The notes: generated by a model from the letters alone, not told the origin. Positions 50,571 to 60,293 are shown, counted from the first letter of the stretch. The stretch: 64,000 bases of DNA from Pseudomonadota bacterium (GCA_023457895.1 JAEXAY010000020.1:1-64000), one strand, 5' to 3'. Program-made: numbers and translations.

Positions 50571-50703
50571 GCTTTGTCCGGACTCGGCCAGAAGGAAGGT
50601 CGCGCGGGATGCTGTGCGGGCATGGGGTCCGTATGGCAGTTCGGCCAAAAGACCAGCGGACCCAACCGCTTGGCCGGAAAATGTAAACAAGGAAACTCTA
50701 ACC

Positions 50704-52410
50704 ATGGCCTCTACGGCGAACCCGACCCGCGACGATTTCGCGGCAATGCTCAATGAATCTCTCGGCGGTGAAGATGGCGGCTTTGAAGGCCGCGTTGTCA
50801 AGGGCACCGTCACCGCAATCGAAAACGACATGGCTGTGATCGATGTCGGCCTCAAGTCCGAAGGCCGCGTCGCGCTGCGCGAATTTGCCGCGCCCGGCCA
50901 GAAGGCTGACTTGAAGATCGGCGACGAAGTCGAAGTCTATGTCGACCGCGTCGAAAACGCCAATGGCGAAGCGATGCTGTCGCGCGACCGCGCGCGCCGC
51001 GAAGCCGCATGGGACAAGCTCGAAGCCGAATTCACCGAAAATGCCCGCGTCGACGGCGTGATCTTCGGCCGCGTCAAGGGCGGCTTCACCGTCGATCTCG
51101 GCGGCGCCGTGGCGTTCCTCCCCGGCAGCCAGGTCGACATCCGCCCCGTCCGCGACGTCACCCCGCTGATGGACATCGCCCAGCCCTTCCAGATCCTCAA
51201 GATGGACCGCCGCCGCGGTAACATCGTTGTGTCGCGCCGCGCGATCCTTGAAGAAACCCGCGCCGAACAGCGCTCGGGCCTGATCCAGAATCTCGCCGAG
51301 GGCCAGATCATCGAAGGCGTGGTCAAGAACATCACCGATTATGGTGCGTTCGTCGATCTTGGCGGCATCGATGGCCTGCTTCACGTCACCGACCTGTCGT
51401 ACAAGCGCATCAACCACCCGTCGGAAATGATCAACATCGGCGACACGGTGAAGGTGCAGATCATCCGCATCAACAAGGATACGCAGCGCATCAGCCTCGG
51501 CATGAAGCAGCTCGAATCGGATCCGTGGGAAGGTCTGGAAGCCAAGTACCCGGTCGGCGCCAAGCTCAAGGGCAACATCACCAACATCACCGAATATGGT
51601 GCGTTTGTTGAACTCGAACCCGGCATCGAAGGTCTTGTCCACGTTTCCGAAATGTCGTGGACCAAGAAGAATGTCCACCCGGGCAAGATCGTTTCAACCA
51701 GCCAGGAAGTCGAAGTCGTGGTGCTCGAGGTCGATGCCGACAAGCGCCGCATTTCGCTCGGCCTCAAGCAGGCGCAGGACAATCCCTGGGAAGCCTTCGC
51801 GGCCAAGCATCCGATCGGCTCGATGGTCGAAGGTGAAGTCAAGAACGCAACCGAATTCGGCCTGTTCGTCGGTCTCGACGGCGATGTCGACGGCATGGTC
51901 CACATGTCGGATATCGCCTGGGGCATTTCGGGCGAAGACGCGCTCAACCTCCACCGCAAGGGCGAGGTGGTGAAGGCGATCGTGCTCGACATCGACCCGG
52001 ACAAGGAGCGCATCTCGCTCGGCATGAAGCAGCTTGAAAAGGGTGCTCCGGCCGCTGGCGGCGCTTCGGCTTCGTCGAACCTCAACAAGAACCAGGTCGT
52101 CACTGTCACGGTGCTCGAAGTCCGCGACGGTGGCCTGGAAGTCCAGGCGGGCGACGACGGCGCAACTGGTTTCATCAAGCGCGCCGACCTCGGCCGCGAC
52201 CGCGACGAACAGCGCCCCGACCGTTTCCAGGTCGGTCAGAAGATCGACGCCATGGTGATCGGTTTCGACCGTTCGAAGAAGCCCAACTTCTCCGTGAAGG
52301 CGATGCAGATCGCCGAGGAAAAGCAGGCCGTCGCGCAATATGGTTCGTCGGATTCGGGCGCATCGCGCGGCGACATCCTTGGCGAAGCGCTGAAGGCCAA
52401 GAAGGACTAA
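50704..52410 (+). CDS. rpsA: 30S ribosomal protein S1
   Basis: A 568-residue protein, normal length for alphaproteobacteria, with six S1-type OB folds spaced ~85 residues apart. The best ones start at GQIIEGVVKNITDYGAFVDLGGIDGLLHVTDLSY, GAKLKGNITNITEYGAFVELEPGIEGLVHVSEMSW and GSMVEGEVKNATEFGLFVGLDGDVDGMVHMSDIAW. It binds mRNA at the 30S subunit during initiation. The start MASTANPTRDDF at 50704 follows AAGGAAACTCTAACC. A hairpin terminator lies after the stop. Confidence 0.97.
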   Translation: MASTANPTRDDFAAMLNESLGGEDGGFEGRVVKGTVTAIENDMAVIDVGLKSEGRVALREFAAPGQKADLKIGDEVEVYVDRVENANGEAMLSRDRARREAAWDKLEAEFTENARVDGVIFGRVKGGFTVDLGGAVAFLPGSQVDIRPVRDVTPLMDIAQPFQILKMDRRRGNIVVSRRAILEETRAEQRSGLIQNLAEGQIIEGVVKNITDYGAFVDLGGIDGLLHVTDLSYKRINHPSEMINIGDTVKVQIIRINKDTQRISLGMKQLESDPWEGLEAKYPVGAKLKGNITNITEYGAFVELEPGIEGLVHVSEMSWTKKNVHPGKIVSTSQEVEVVVLEVDADKRRISLGLKQAQDNPWEAFAAKHPIGSMVEGEVKNATEFGLFVGLDGDVDGMVHMSDIAWGISGEDALNLHRKGEVVKAIVLDIDPDKERISLGMKQLEKGAPAAGGASASSNLNKNQVVTVTVLEVRDGGLEVQAGDDGATGFIKRADLGRDRDEQRPDRFQVGQKIDAMVIGFDRSKKPNFSVKAMQIAEEKQAVAQYGSSDSGASRGDILGEALKAKKD

Positions 52411-52450
52411 GCATCCGGGCCATTTCCGGCCGGATACCGGACGTATTATT

Positions 52451-52486
52451 AAATAGCCCGTGCAGGGGAACCTGCGCGGGCTATTT
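52451..52486 (+). terminator. Hairpin after rpsA
   Basis: A 16-bp stem with two mismatched or G-T positions, AAATAGCCCGTGCAGG / CCTGCGCGGGCTATTT, around a GGAA loop. The 3' arm ends in TATTT; there is no longer U-run. Confidence 0.75.
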
Positions 52487-52697
52487 ACGTTGAACAATGA
52501 TTGGCCGCTTTCAGGTTGTTGACTTCAATTACCATATCCCGATGTAAAATTTGATTTTCACGCGGAGATGCGGCAGGAAATGTAAAATATTGATCGCAGG
52601 AATGGCTGCAGCCTGCCCGCGGTTTCGTGGATAAATAGTAGCTGTTTGAACTTTCTATCAAAAATAGACCAGTGTTCGTCAGCATGAGGATGCTTAC

Positions 52698-52979
52698 ATG
52701 ATTCGATCTGAACTGGTGCAGAAACTCGCCGATGCCAACCCCGACCTGAAGCTTGCCGAGGTCGAACATATTGTCGATATCTTCCTCGAAGAAATGATTG
52801 GCCAGCTTGCAGCGGGCGGCCGGGTGGAACTGCGTGGCTTCGGAGCCTTTTCAACGCGCGCCCGCGACGCGCGCGTCGGGCGCAATCCGCGCACCGGCGA
52901 GGCGGTTCAGGTGGAAGCCAAACGCGTTCCCTATTTCAAGCCCGGCAAGGAAATGCGAGAGCGGCTAAACGTCAGCTGA
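52698..52979 (+). CDS. ihfB: Integration host factor beta subunit
   Basis: A 93-residue HU/IHF protein: MIRSELVQKLADANPDLKLAEVEHIVDIFLEEM, then GRVELRGFGAFSTRARDARVGRNPRTGEAVQVEAKRVPYFKPGKEMRERL. The Pro in GRNPRTGE is the DNA-intercalating residue. It bends DNA as a heterodimer with IhfA. It follows rpsA after an AT-rich 210-bp promoter region, the common order in alphaproteobacteria. Confidence 0.95.
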   Translation: MIRSELVQKLADANPDLKLAEVEHIVDIFLEEMIGQLAAGGRVELRGFGAFSTRARDARVGRNPRTGEAVQVEAKRVPYFKPGKEMRERLNVS

Positions 52980-53093
52980 CGCCCCGTCCGGCTTTCATCC
53001 AAAATCTCGGCGCGAGGGGGCGGATGTGCTTTTTCTGCACTTGCGCCGCCCGATCGCCTTTGCCATGCAGCGCGCGACCGGCAGCCCGGCAAT

Positions 53094-53179
53094 GCGGACG
53101 TGGCGAAATGGTAGACGCAGCAGACTTAAAATCTGTTTTCCATCTGGAAGTGCGGGTTCAAGTCCCGCCGTCCGCACCA
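53094..53179 (+). tRNA. tRNA-Leu (anticodon TAA)
   Basis: An 86-nt class II tRNA: acceptor GCGGACG/CGTCCGC, anticodon stem CAGAC...GTCTG-like with loop TTAAAAT (anticodon TAA), a variable arm, T-arm GCGGGTTCAAGTCCCGC and an encoded CCA end. Confidence 0.94.
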
Positions 53180-53282
53180 GCATCCTGAACATAACCCCGT
53201 GCTATCCCTTTTTGCGAAGCGCGTCCCGCTCCGGCTCATCTTATCGGTTGGCGCTGGGCTGGAGCGCCGCTACATCGGACCC

Positions 53283-54767
53283 ATGCCGCTTCGTCGACAT
53301 CTCCGCCCCTGTCTGCTGACCCTGGCTGCCGCTAGCCTGCTTGGAAGCTGCAATTATCTGGCCGAGAAAGGGCCGCTCCAGGCGGTCGTGATCGGGCCAG
53401 CTCTCAAGATGACCGATCCGGACACAGGCCATCCGGATACAGCCTCCCAATCCCTGCTCTCCGCCACCGCACAAGGGCTGGTTTCCTTCGACGGCGACGG
53501 CCAGATCGAACCCGGCCTCGCCGAGCGCTGGGTCGTCACCAATGACGCGCTGAGCTATATTTTCCGTATTCGCGACGCCGCCTGGACGAACGGCGAACCG
53601 GTCACCACCGCCCAGGTCGCCGCACTGCTGCGTTCACATATCGCCGCCACCAGCCGCAACCGTTACGCGCGCGAGATCCCGGGTGTGGAATCGATAAGGC
53701 CGATGACGGCGCAGGTTGTCGAGATCCGCCTCAAGCAACCGCTCCCGCACTTGCTGGAAGTGCTCGCCCAGCCGGAAATGGCGCTGCTGCGCAAGGGACG
53801 CGGCTGGGGACCGATGACCGCGAAACAGGATGGCGAAGCCCTGTTGTTGCAGGCACGCAAGCTCGGCGGTGCGGAAGGCGAAACGGCGATCGTCCCCGAC
53901 ATGATCGAACCCGTGAGGATCACCGCACGGCCTGCCGCACAGGCGCTCGCGCGCTATGTCAATGGACAGGCGGACGTGGTTCTCGGCGGGCGCTTCACGG
54001 ACTATCCGCTCGCACGCGCAGCTGCGATCGACAATAACCGCCTGTTCGTTGATCCGGCCGAGGGGATGTTCGGCCTCGTTTTTGCGCATGACGATGGCAT
54101 CGCCGCGGATGCCGGCGTGCGCCGCGCCATCAGCATGGCGATCAGGCGCCAGCGCCTTACTTCCAGCCTGGGCGAAACACGCTGGACCCCGCTGCTGTCG
54201 CTGCGGCCCCCGCTCGAAAAGCAGGAGCGCGCCTATGCGCCTGCGCAGCCAGCCTATGCTGCGCTGGACGCAAATGCGCGGCTTCTGGAGGCCCGGACCA
54301 TCATTGCTGAGGCGACCGCCGGGCTGGAGCAAAAACCGGTATTGCGCATCGCCCTCCCGCAAGGGCCGGGCGCTGACCTGCTATTTGCCAGTCTCCGCGC
54401 CGATCTTAGGCAGGCCGGGCTCGACGCCGCCCGGGTCGGAGAACGTGATGCGGCCGATTTGAGACTGGTCGATGAACTGGCCCCGTCGCGCGATCCCTTC
54501 TGGTACCTGCGCGCCCTTTCCTGCGCCAGGGTTCCGGTTTGCAGCAGCGTAGCGGATCAGACGCTGGCCCAAGCGGCGGTGAGCGCGGATCCGGCAACGA
54601 AGGCTGCGCTGTTTCGCGAAGCGGAGGCACTTCTGCTCGAAACGGCCGGTTACATACCGCTTGCCGAACCGCTACGCTGGTCGGTGACCTCGCCGCGCAG
54701 CAATGCGCTGCGGCCCAACCCGCGTGCGCGCCATCCATTGAATCGGCTGGTTGCGATCCCTAGCTAA
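53283..54767 (+). CDS. Oligopeptide-type solute-binding lipoprotein (SBP family 5)
   Basis: A 494-residue protein. The N-terminus has a signal peptide with lipobox LLGSC (Cys23). SBP_bac_5 features: SATAQGLVSFDGDGQIEPGLAERWVVTNDALSYIFRIRDAAWTNGEPVTTAQVAALL, then the family's central and C-terminal lobes (YARDIPGVESI-like segment, ADLRQAGLDAARVG). Such proteins deliver peptides or other solutes to ABC importers, but no permease gene is nearby, so it may be an orphan or a sensing component. The start at 53283 gives the signal peptide; 62 bp separate it from the DUF4112 gene. Confidence 0.82.
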   Translation: MPLRRHLRPCLLTLAAASLLGSCNYLAEKGPLQAVVIGPALKMTDPDTGHPDTASQSLLSATAQGLVSFDGDGQIEPGLAERWVVTNDALSYIFRIRDAAWTNGEPVTTAQVAALLRSHIAATSRNRYAREIPGVESIRPMTAQVVEIRLKQPLPHLLEVLAQPEMALLRKGRGWGPMTAKQDGEALLLQARKLGGAEGETAIVPDMIEPVRITARPAAQALARYVNGQADVVLGGRFTDYPLARAAAIDNNRLFVDPAEGMFGLVFAHDDGIAADAGVRRAISMAIRRQRLTSSLGETRWTPLLSLRPPLEKQERAYAPAQPAYAALDANARLLEARTIIAEATAGLEQKPVLRIALPQGPGADLLFASLRADLRQAGLDAARVGERDAADLRLVDELAPSRDPFWYLRALSCARVPVCSSVADQTLAQAAVSADPATKAALFREAEALLLETAGYIPLAEPLRWSVTSPRSNALRPNPRARHPLNRLVAIPS

Positions 54768-54828
54768 TCTTTCGCGCCCATTCCGGTCATGGAGTCCGGG
54801 AAACCGCGCATGGAGGGACATCGAAGTC

Positions 54829-55311
54829 ATGGCTATCTCGCCGGAAAAATATGACCGCGTGGCCGAAGCATTCCAACTTCAGGCGCGCGACCCGGTCTCG
54901 ATCCGCCGCCGCATCGAAGCGCTGGAAATGCTGCTCGAACGCAGCTTCACCGTTCCGGGCACCAGCCAGCGATTTGGCCTTGATTCGGTGGTTGGGCTCA
55001 TCCCGGTCATCGGCGATTTCATTACCGCCGCGATGGGCGCCTATATCATCTGGGAAGCCAAGAATCTGGGCATACCCAAATGGCAGCGCTGGCGCATGGC
55101 GGGCAATATCGCGTTCGACACCGCGCTCGGCGCCATCCCGGCAGTGGGCGATGCGTTCGACTTTTTCTACAAGTCGAACACGAAGAATGTACGGATCATC
55201 AAGAAATATCTCGACAAGCACCATCCCCATACTGCGACCATCGACCAGCCAGTCAGCGCCGGCATGCGCACGGTCGAACCGATCAACCGCCGCATCGATC
55301 ACCGGCTTTAA
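54829..55311 (+). CDS. DUF4112 membrane-associated protein
   Basis: A 160-residue protein. The DUF4112 core is RFGLDSVVGLIPVIGDFITAAMGAYIIWEAKNLGIPKWQRWRMAGNIAFDTALGAIPAVGDAFDFFYKSNTKNVRIIKKYL, with two mirror GLIPVIGDF/GAIPAVGDAFDFF motifs and one or two membrane helices. Function unknown. It probably shares a transcript with the binding-protein gene. Confidence 0.88.
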   Translation: MAISPEKYDRVAEAFQLQARDPVSIRRRIEALEMLLERSFTVPGTSQRFGLDSVVGLIPVIGDFITAAMGAYIIWEAKNLGIPKWQRWRMAGNIAFDTALGAIPAVGDAFDFFYKSNTKNVRIIKKYLDKHHPHTATIDQPVSAGMRTVEPINRRIDHRL

Positions 55312-55318
55312 GGGCTTA

Positions 55319-56452
55319 TCAAGCGCTCGCGCCCCTGGCTTCAATCGGCCAGATAGCTTCCAGCCGGTCGCCGCGCATGACATGGATGTGATTGTAGAGA
55401 TTGACCGTCGGGTCGCAGTGCGGCGGGATCATGCTGATGCGTTCGCCCAGCGCACCTGCACCCTCGAACCCGGCCAGCGCGCCATGTTCGTCCCCCATGA
55501 AATAATAGGCGGCGGTTTCATAGCCGGGCGTCACCACCCGGGGCGTGCCGCCATCGGTCGAGAGCGCCTTGAAGCCTGCATCCACGGTAACCATGCCGGG
55601 GCTGTTGTTGTGGATGATGCTGGTATCGACGAACAATGATGGCTTCAGCTGTTCGCTCGGCGCGGGCAGCCCATCGACTGCGCAAACCTCATATTGGTGG
55701 TCGAGGAAAATATAGGAGCCGATCTGAAATTCGGTGAAGAAATCTTCTGCAAGGTCAATCTGGTGCGTGCCGGTGCCGGAACCGGTGATGACCGGCGGGA
55801 CGAATCCATGGGCGCTGAGTGCCTCGACGATCGCGCGGGCATAGCCGGTACGTTCCCGGATGGCTTCGGTGCGCGCTTCGACTTCCTCCATATGCTGGTG
55901 GGCGCCGCAGTAGAATTGCACGCCGCCATAGACCAGCTTACCGCCCGTCGCGGCGATGGCATCGGCGACGGCCAGTGCCTCTTCGGCATCGGCAACACCG
56001 GTGCGGCGAATGCCGGGGTCGATATCGATGAATAGGGTTAGCGGCCGCTCTCCGGCCTCAGCGGCGATGGCCGCGACATTGACCGGATTATCGGCGACGG
56101 CCTTGAGCGCCGGCATCCGTTCGTTAAGCGCGACCAGCCGTTTGATCGCGGTCGGCGTCACGACCGGCGAGGTGATCAGGATATCCCCTATTCCGCCAGC
56201 CGCGAAAATTTCCGCCTCGCCCAGTTTGGCGCAGCAGATTCCAGCCGCGCCGGCTTCGATCTGCTTATTGGCGATGGCGAGACAGCGATGGGTCTTGGCG
56301 TGCGGGCGCAGTGCCTTGCCGCTGCCCGTGACGCGCTGCGCCATCAACCGGATATTATGCTCGAACGCATCGGCATCGAGCATGAGCGCGGGCGTATCGA
56401 TCAAATGACGGACATTGTCCCTGCCCACCAGATCGTCGTGACGTGCTGCCAA
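55319..56452 (-). CDS. D-threonine aldolase / D-serine dehydratase-like PLP enzyme
   Basis: A 377-residue fold-III PLP enzyme (alanine racemase N-terminal barrel). The PLP-binding Lys is in ALRPHAKTHRCLAIA. The C-terminal DSD1-like domain has PGYETAAYYFMGDEHG and MIPPHCDPTVNLYNHIHVMRGDRL; the His and Cys in PPHCDPTVN form the metal site of this group. It cleaves or dehydrates D-beta-hydroxy amino acids; D-threonine, D-serine or a related substrate cannot be told apart. It converges with the DUF4112 gene at 7 bp. Confidence 0.85.
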   Translation of the reverse strand: MAARHDDLVGRDNVRHLIDTPALMLDADAFEHNIRLMAQRVTGSGKALRPHAKTHRCLAIANKQIEAGAAGICCAKLGEAEIFAAGGIGDILITSPVVTPTAIKRLVALNERMPALKAVADNPVNVAAIAAEAGERPLTLFIDIDPGIRRTGVADAEEALAVADAIAATGGKLVYGGVQFYCGAHQHMEEVEARTEAIRERTGYARAIVEALSAHGFVPPVITGSGTGTHQIDLAEDFFTEFQIGSYIFLDHQYEVCAVDGLPAPSEQLKPSLFVDTSIIHNNSPGMVTVDAGFKALSTDGGTPRVVTPGYETAAYYFMGDEHGALAGFEGAGALGERISMIPPHCDPTVNLYNHIHVMRGDRLEAIWPIEARGASA

Positions 56453-56724
56453 ACTCCGGCCCCTTTTTCAGCTAAACTGGATCACGCCGTCGTTAACCGC
56501 TCCTAGCCGGATGTGCAAAAGATCGCGCACATAATCTTGATGGATACGCTATGACTGGCGCTTCAGGCGTTGACGGACAGCGGCTTGCCGATCGGCATTC
56601 CGTTTGCCGCCCGACCCGGCAAGGATGCCACACTGATTGCTTTGGCTTTCGAACTGGAGGAGGCTCAGCTCTGCGTGGCCGGCATCCGCCGCAATGGGCT
56701 TTTGACATGAATGAGGGGTAGGCG

Positions 56725-57978
56725 ATGATGTGGGCGAACTGGTCGAACAGCGTTACGGCAGATGCACATGTCGTTGCGCCCGGTTCACTCGATGAACTTG
56801 CAAGAGTGATATCCAGCGCCAGGCGGGTTCGCCCGGTGGGGGCGGGCCACAGCTTCATGCCGCTGTGCGAAAGCGATGACCATATCCTCGACCTCGGCCG
56901 CCTCGAAGGCGACATTCGAATCGCACCCGGCCGCGAGCGCGCATGGGTTCCGGCAGGATGGTCGATCGCGAAACTGACCGAAGCGTTGTGGACGGAGGAT
57001 CTGTCCCTCGCCAATCAGGGCGACATCAACGCCCAGTCGCTCGCGGGCGCGACGGCGACCGGGACGCACGGCACCGGCGCAGGTCTGGGCTGCCTGTCCA
57101 CCTTTGTGCGCGGTGCGAGGGTCATGCTCGCGGACGGGAGCCACATCACCTGCAACGATAACGAGAATCCTGACCTGTTTCAGGCCGTCCGCCTGTCCCT
57201 CGGCCTGGTGGGTGTGATTACCGAACTGCTGATCGATGTCGTTCCCGCCTATGGGCTCGCGGAGAAGGTGGATGTGGTTCCCGCCGGGAAACTGTTTTCG
57301 GAATTCGACGCGATGACCGAAGGCGAACGCCATGGTGAGTTTTTCATCTTTCCCTATGCCGACAGCGGCTATTTCAAAACGCTCACCCAGGTCGGCAAAC
57401 CCGAAGACTCCGGACCCAGTTCCGATTTTGGCGAAGCTTTTTTTGCCCGGGCGGTAAAACTTGGTGCGCGCTTCAACATGCTGGTTGCCCCTTCGCAGCG
57501 GCTGATGATGCGCCTGTCCAGACCTTCGCACCGGCAAGGACCCGCCTTTCGTATCTATCCGTCCGACCGCAGCGTCCGGTTTGAAGAAATGGAGTATCAC
57601 TTCCCCTTGGGCGCAGGCCTCACCGCGTTGAGGGCGGCGCGTGACTATATTCGCAAACAGGGGCTGCCCGTGACCTTCCCCTTCGAATATCGCCGGGTCA
57701 AGGGAGACGATATCTGGCTCAGTCCGTTTCGCGCCCCGGTCAACGAATCAGTGGCCTTTCACCAATTTGCGGGCATGCCCTGGCGCGATCTTTTCTCGGA
57801 GGTCGAGGCGGTTTTCCGCGATCACGCCGGACGCCCCCACTGGGCGAAGCGCCACACACTGAACCGCAGCGACGTCGACGCCCTCTATCCGCAAGCCGGA
57901 TCATTCCGCCTCGTGCGGCGCAAGGCCGACCCCGAGGGCAAATTCCTCAACGCCCATCTTGCGACCCTGTTCGCGTAG
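56725..57978 (+). CDS. D-arabinono-1,4-lactone/aldonolactone oxidase (VAO family)
   Basis: A 417-residue flavoprotein. The FAD-linking motif is VRPVGAGHSFMPL (His of GHS); the PCMH domain continues with DLGRLEGDIRI, LANQGDINAQSLAGATATGTHGTGAGLG and LVGVITELLIDVVPAYGL. The C-terminal ALO domain has FPFEYRRVKGDDIWLSPF and HWAKRHTL. It oxidises an aldono-lactone or a related sugar/alditol with O2. GAGGGGTAGGCG precedes the start; a second ATG directly follows. Confidence 0.87.
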   Translation: MMWANWSNSVTADAHVVAPGSLDELARVISSARRVRPVGAGHSFMPLCESDDHILDLGRLEGDIRIAPGRERAWVPAGWSIAKLTEALWTEDLSLANQGDINAQSLAGATATGTHGTGAGLGCLSTFVRGARVMLADGSHITCNDNENPDLFQAVRLSLGLVGVITELLIDVVPAYGLAEKVDVVPAGKLFSEFDAMTEGERHGEFFIFPYADSGYFKTLTQVGKPEDSGPSSDFGEAFFARAVKLGARFNMLVAPSQRLMMRLSRPSHRQGPAFRIYPSDRSVRFEEMEYHFPLGAGLTALRAARDYIRKQGLPVTFPFEYRRVKGDDIWLSPFRAPVNESVAFHQFAGMPWRDLFSEVEAVFRDHAGRPHWAKRHTLNRSDVDALYPQAGSFRLVRRKADPEGKFLNAHLATLFA

Positions 57979-58249
57979 CTGGAAAGCTGTTCTGAATGAC
58001 ATGAAGGTGTGCAGGGCTTGAATCGAACCGGAAAAATAACGCTTTGATATCAATCCTGTTCTTGGAACAAAGGCCGACCCTCCCCCACACTCTCCCCCAC
58101 ATTTTCGTTCATTTAACGGTGGTTCGGTTCAGCGTGTTGGCCGCAAGACTGAACAGCAATGGTCGTTTTGGAGCACACTGAAACGAATGCCTAGTGCGTT
58201 TGAATCAGGGCAATGGCCATCCTGAGCGCGCGTCCTTTGGTGCCGAGAA
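57979..58249. other. Junction between chromosomal genes and the arsenic region
   Basis: 271 bp without genes. CTCCCCCACA occurs twice (58080-58089 and 58092-58101, 12-bp step). Base use changes here toward the acquired-looking ars region. I see no integrase gene or clear attachment site. Confidence 0.45.
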
Positions 58250-59317
58250 CTAGGTCACAAAACTAGATCGCGTCCGGTTGGCAATCGCGACCAGTGACAG
58301 CATTACCGGCACTTCAACCAGCACGCCGACAACCGTTGCTAGGGCGGCCCCACTACCCAACCCGAAGAGGCCGATGGCAACCGCCACGGCGAGTTCGAAA
58401 AAGTTGGACGTTCCGATGAGGGCGCAGGGCGCGGCGACCGCGTGCGGCACTTTCCACGCTTTTGCCCAGCCATAGGCGATGAGGAAGATACCATAGCTCT
58501 GGACGATGATCGGCGCGGCGATCAGCGCGATTAGCAGGGGTCGCGCGACGATGGTTTCAGCCTGGAAGCCGAACAGCAGCAGCACCGTCAGCAACAGGCC
58601 GATGATCGAGAGCGGCTTCAGGCGTCCGGTGAACTCGGACACCGCCGCTTCATCGCCGCCATGCGTCGCGAGCAGCCGGTGACGCACGAAAGCACCTGCA
58701 ACGAGCGGGACGACCACGTAGAGCGCGACCGAGAGGAGTAACGTCTCCCACGGCACCGAAATGTCGGTCACGCCCAGCAGCAGCGCGACGATGGGAGCGA
58801 AGGCAACGATCATGATGAGATCGTTCGCTGCAACCTGCACCAGTGTGTAGGCCGGATCGCCCTTGGTGAGCTGCGACCATACGAACACCATCGCTGTGCA
58901 TGGGGCCGCACCCAGCAGGATCAGTCCGGCGATGAACTGCTGTGCGTCGGCGGGCGCGATCAGGTCGGCAAAGACGACCTCGAAGAATAGCACGCCCAGC
59001 GCCGCCATCGTGAACGGCTTGATCAGCCAGTTGACCACCAGCGTGATGATAAGGCCCTTCGGCTTGTCGCCGACGCGGCGCACCGCGCCAAAATCGACCG
59101 CAACCATCATCGGGAATATCATCGCCCAGATCAGGACCGCGACGACGAGATTGACCGAGGCGTATTCGATGGCCGCTAGCGAGGAGAACAATTCCGGCGC
59201 GGCGTTGCCAAGCGCAATACCGATGAGAATTGCTCCGCCGACCCAGACCGAGAGCCATTTCTCGAACTGGCCAAGTCCCGCCGCGCGGGTGTCAATGTCT
59301 GCTGTGGTCGCGGTCAT
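58250..59317 (-). CDS. acr3: Arsenite efflux transporter Acr3
   Basis: A 355-residue protein with ten membrane helices. The conserved Cys of the family lies in LLGAAPCTAMVFVWSQLTKGDPAYTLVQVAANDLIM. It exports arsenite (As(III)) using the proton-motive force. Its ATG shares ATGA with the arsC stop, so it is the last gene of the arsR-arsI-arsC-acr3 operon. Confidence 0.95.
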   Translation of the reverse strand: MTATTADIDTRAAGLGQFEKWLSVWVGGAILIGIALGNAAPELFSSLAAIEYASVNLVVAVLIWAMIFPMMVAVDFGAVRRVGDKPKGLIITLVVNWLIKPFTMAALGVLFFEVVFADLIAPADAQQFIAGLILLGAAPCTAMVFVWSQLTKGDPAYTLVQVAANDLIMIVAFAPIVALLLGVTDISVPWETLLLSVALYVVVPLVAGAFVRHRLLATHGGDEAAVSEFTGRLKPLSIIGLLLTVLLLFGFQAETIVARPLLIALIAAPIIVQSYGIFLIAYGWAKAWKVPHAVAAPCALIGTSNFFELAVAVAIGLFGLGSGAALATVVGVLVEVPVMLSLVAIANRTRSSFVT

Positions 59318-59814
59318 TGTTTGTCCGCCTCATGCCCAATGGCTTGCAGCTTTTCACGCAGGGCAATGTGCTCCAGGCTCGCAATCGGCAGTGCAAGCAT
59401 CAGGTCGATCCGCCGCTTGATCATGCGGAAGGCATCGAGGAAGGCCGCTGCCTTTTCGGCATCGCTACCCTCGACCGCCGCCGGATCGGGAATGCCCCAA
59501 TGCGCCGAGGTCGGGCGACCAGGCCAGACTGGACAGGATTCAGCCGCTGCGCTGTCGCAGACGGTAAAGATGAGATCGAACTCCGGTCCATCGACAAACT
59601 CGCTCCAGCTCTTGGAGGAATAGCCCTCTGCCGGATAGCCCAAGGTCTCGAGAGTATGGATTGCCCAAGGGTTTACCTTGCCGGTCGGATTGCTTCCCGC
59701 GCTGTAGGCTTTGAAGCGGCCTTGACCGTCATGGTTGAGGATGGCCTCGCCCAGGATCGAGCGAGCGGAATTGCCCGTGCACAGGAACAGCACGTTCAAC
59801 GGTTGGTCTGACAT
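59314..59814 (-). CDS. arsC: Arsenate reductase ArsC (low-molecular-weight phosphatase type)
   Basis: A 166-residue protein with the CX5R phosphatase loop near the N-terminus: LFLCTGNSARS. A second Cys pair lies in FTVCDSAAAESCPVWPG, as needed for the thiol relay of the thioredoxin-coupled class. It reduces arsenate to arsenite for Acr3. Confidence 0.93.
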   Translation of the reverse strand: MSDQPLNVLFLCTGNSARSILGEAILNHDGQGRFKAYSAGSNPTGKVNPWAIHTLETLGYPAEGYSSKSWSEFVDGPEFDLIFTVCDSAAAESCPVWPGRPTSAHWGIPDPAAVEGSDAEKAAAFLDAFRMIKRRIDLMLALPIASLEHIALREKLQAIGHEADKQ

Positions 59815-59822
59815 GGATAGCC

Positions 59823-60293
59823 TCAGCAGCAGGACGTCTTGGCCGGAGCCAGTTGTGGCACGCAGCAGGCGCTCGATGCAGCGTTGGCGGAGGCGAGCTG
59901 ATCGAGATCGGGATTGCCGCCGTAGGTCGTGCTTTCGCCTTCGGCCAGGAAGGCTTCCCAGACGACGCCGTCAGGATCGGCGATCCAGCTCTTTTCCGAT
60001 TGCGCATAGCAACAGGTCGTCGCGCCTTCTTCCAGCACCGGACGGTCAGCAGCCTTGAGACGGCCATAGACCTCTTCGAGTTCGGCCTTGTTTTCGACCT
60101 GCAAGCCCACATGCTCGATGCCCTTGGCCGCATCCTCGCGCATCGAGATCGCGAAATTGATGCGCGGATCATCAAGCATCCACTTGGCGTAGTCGGCCTT
60201 CACCACGGAAGGCTCGGCACCGAACAGGCTCGAATAAAAGGCAACGGACTTGTCGATGTCGGCAACGCCGACATGCAAATGGAAGCGTTTCAT
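59823..60293 (-). CDS. arsI: ArsI/CadI-family glyoxalase-fold protein
   Basis: A 156-residue vicinal-oxygen-chelate protein: HLHVGVADIDKSVAFYSSLFG, MLDDPRINFAISMRE, HVGLQVENKAELEEVYGRLK and WIADPDGVVWEAF. The vicinal Cys pair in ATTCCYAQS is the As(III)-binding pair of the ArsI C-As lyase group; His and Glu ligands fit a metal site. The C-terminal tail (~SACCVPQLAPAKTSCC) has two more vicinal Cys pairs, an unusual extra. It may cleave methylarsenite or act as an arsenic-binding helper; the exact reaction is not proven by sequence. Confidence 0.82.
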   Translation of the reverse strand: MKRFHLHVGVADIDKSVAFYSSLFGAEPSVVKADYAKWMLDDPRINFAISMREDAAKGIEHVGLQVENKAELEEVYGRLKAADRPVLEEGATTCCYAQSEKSWIADPDGVVWEAFLAEGESTTYGGNPDLDQLASANAASSACCVPQLAPAKTSCC

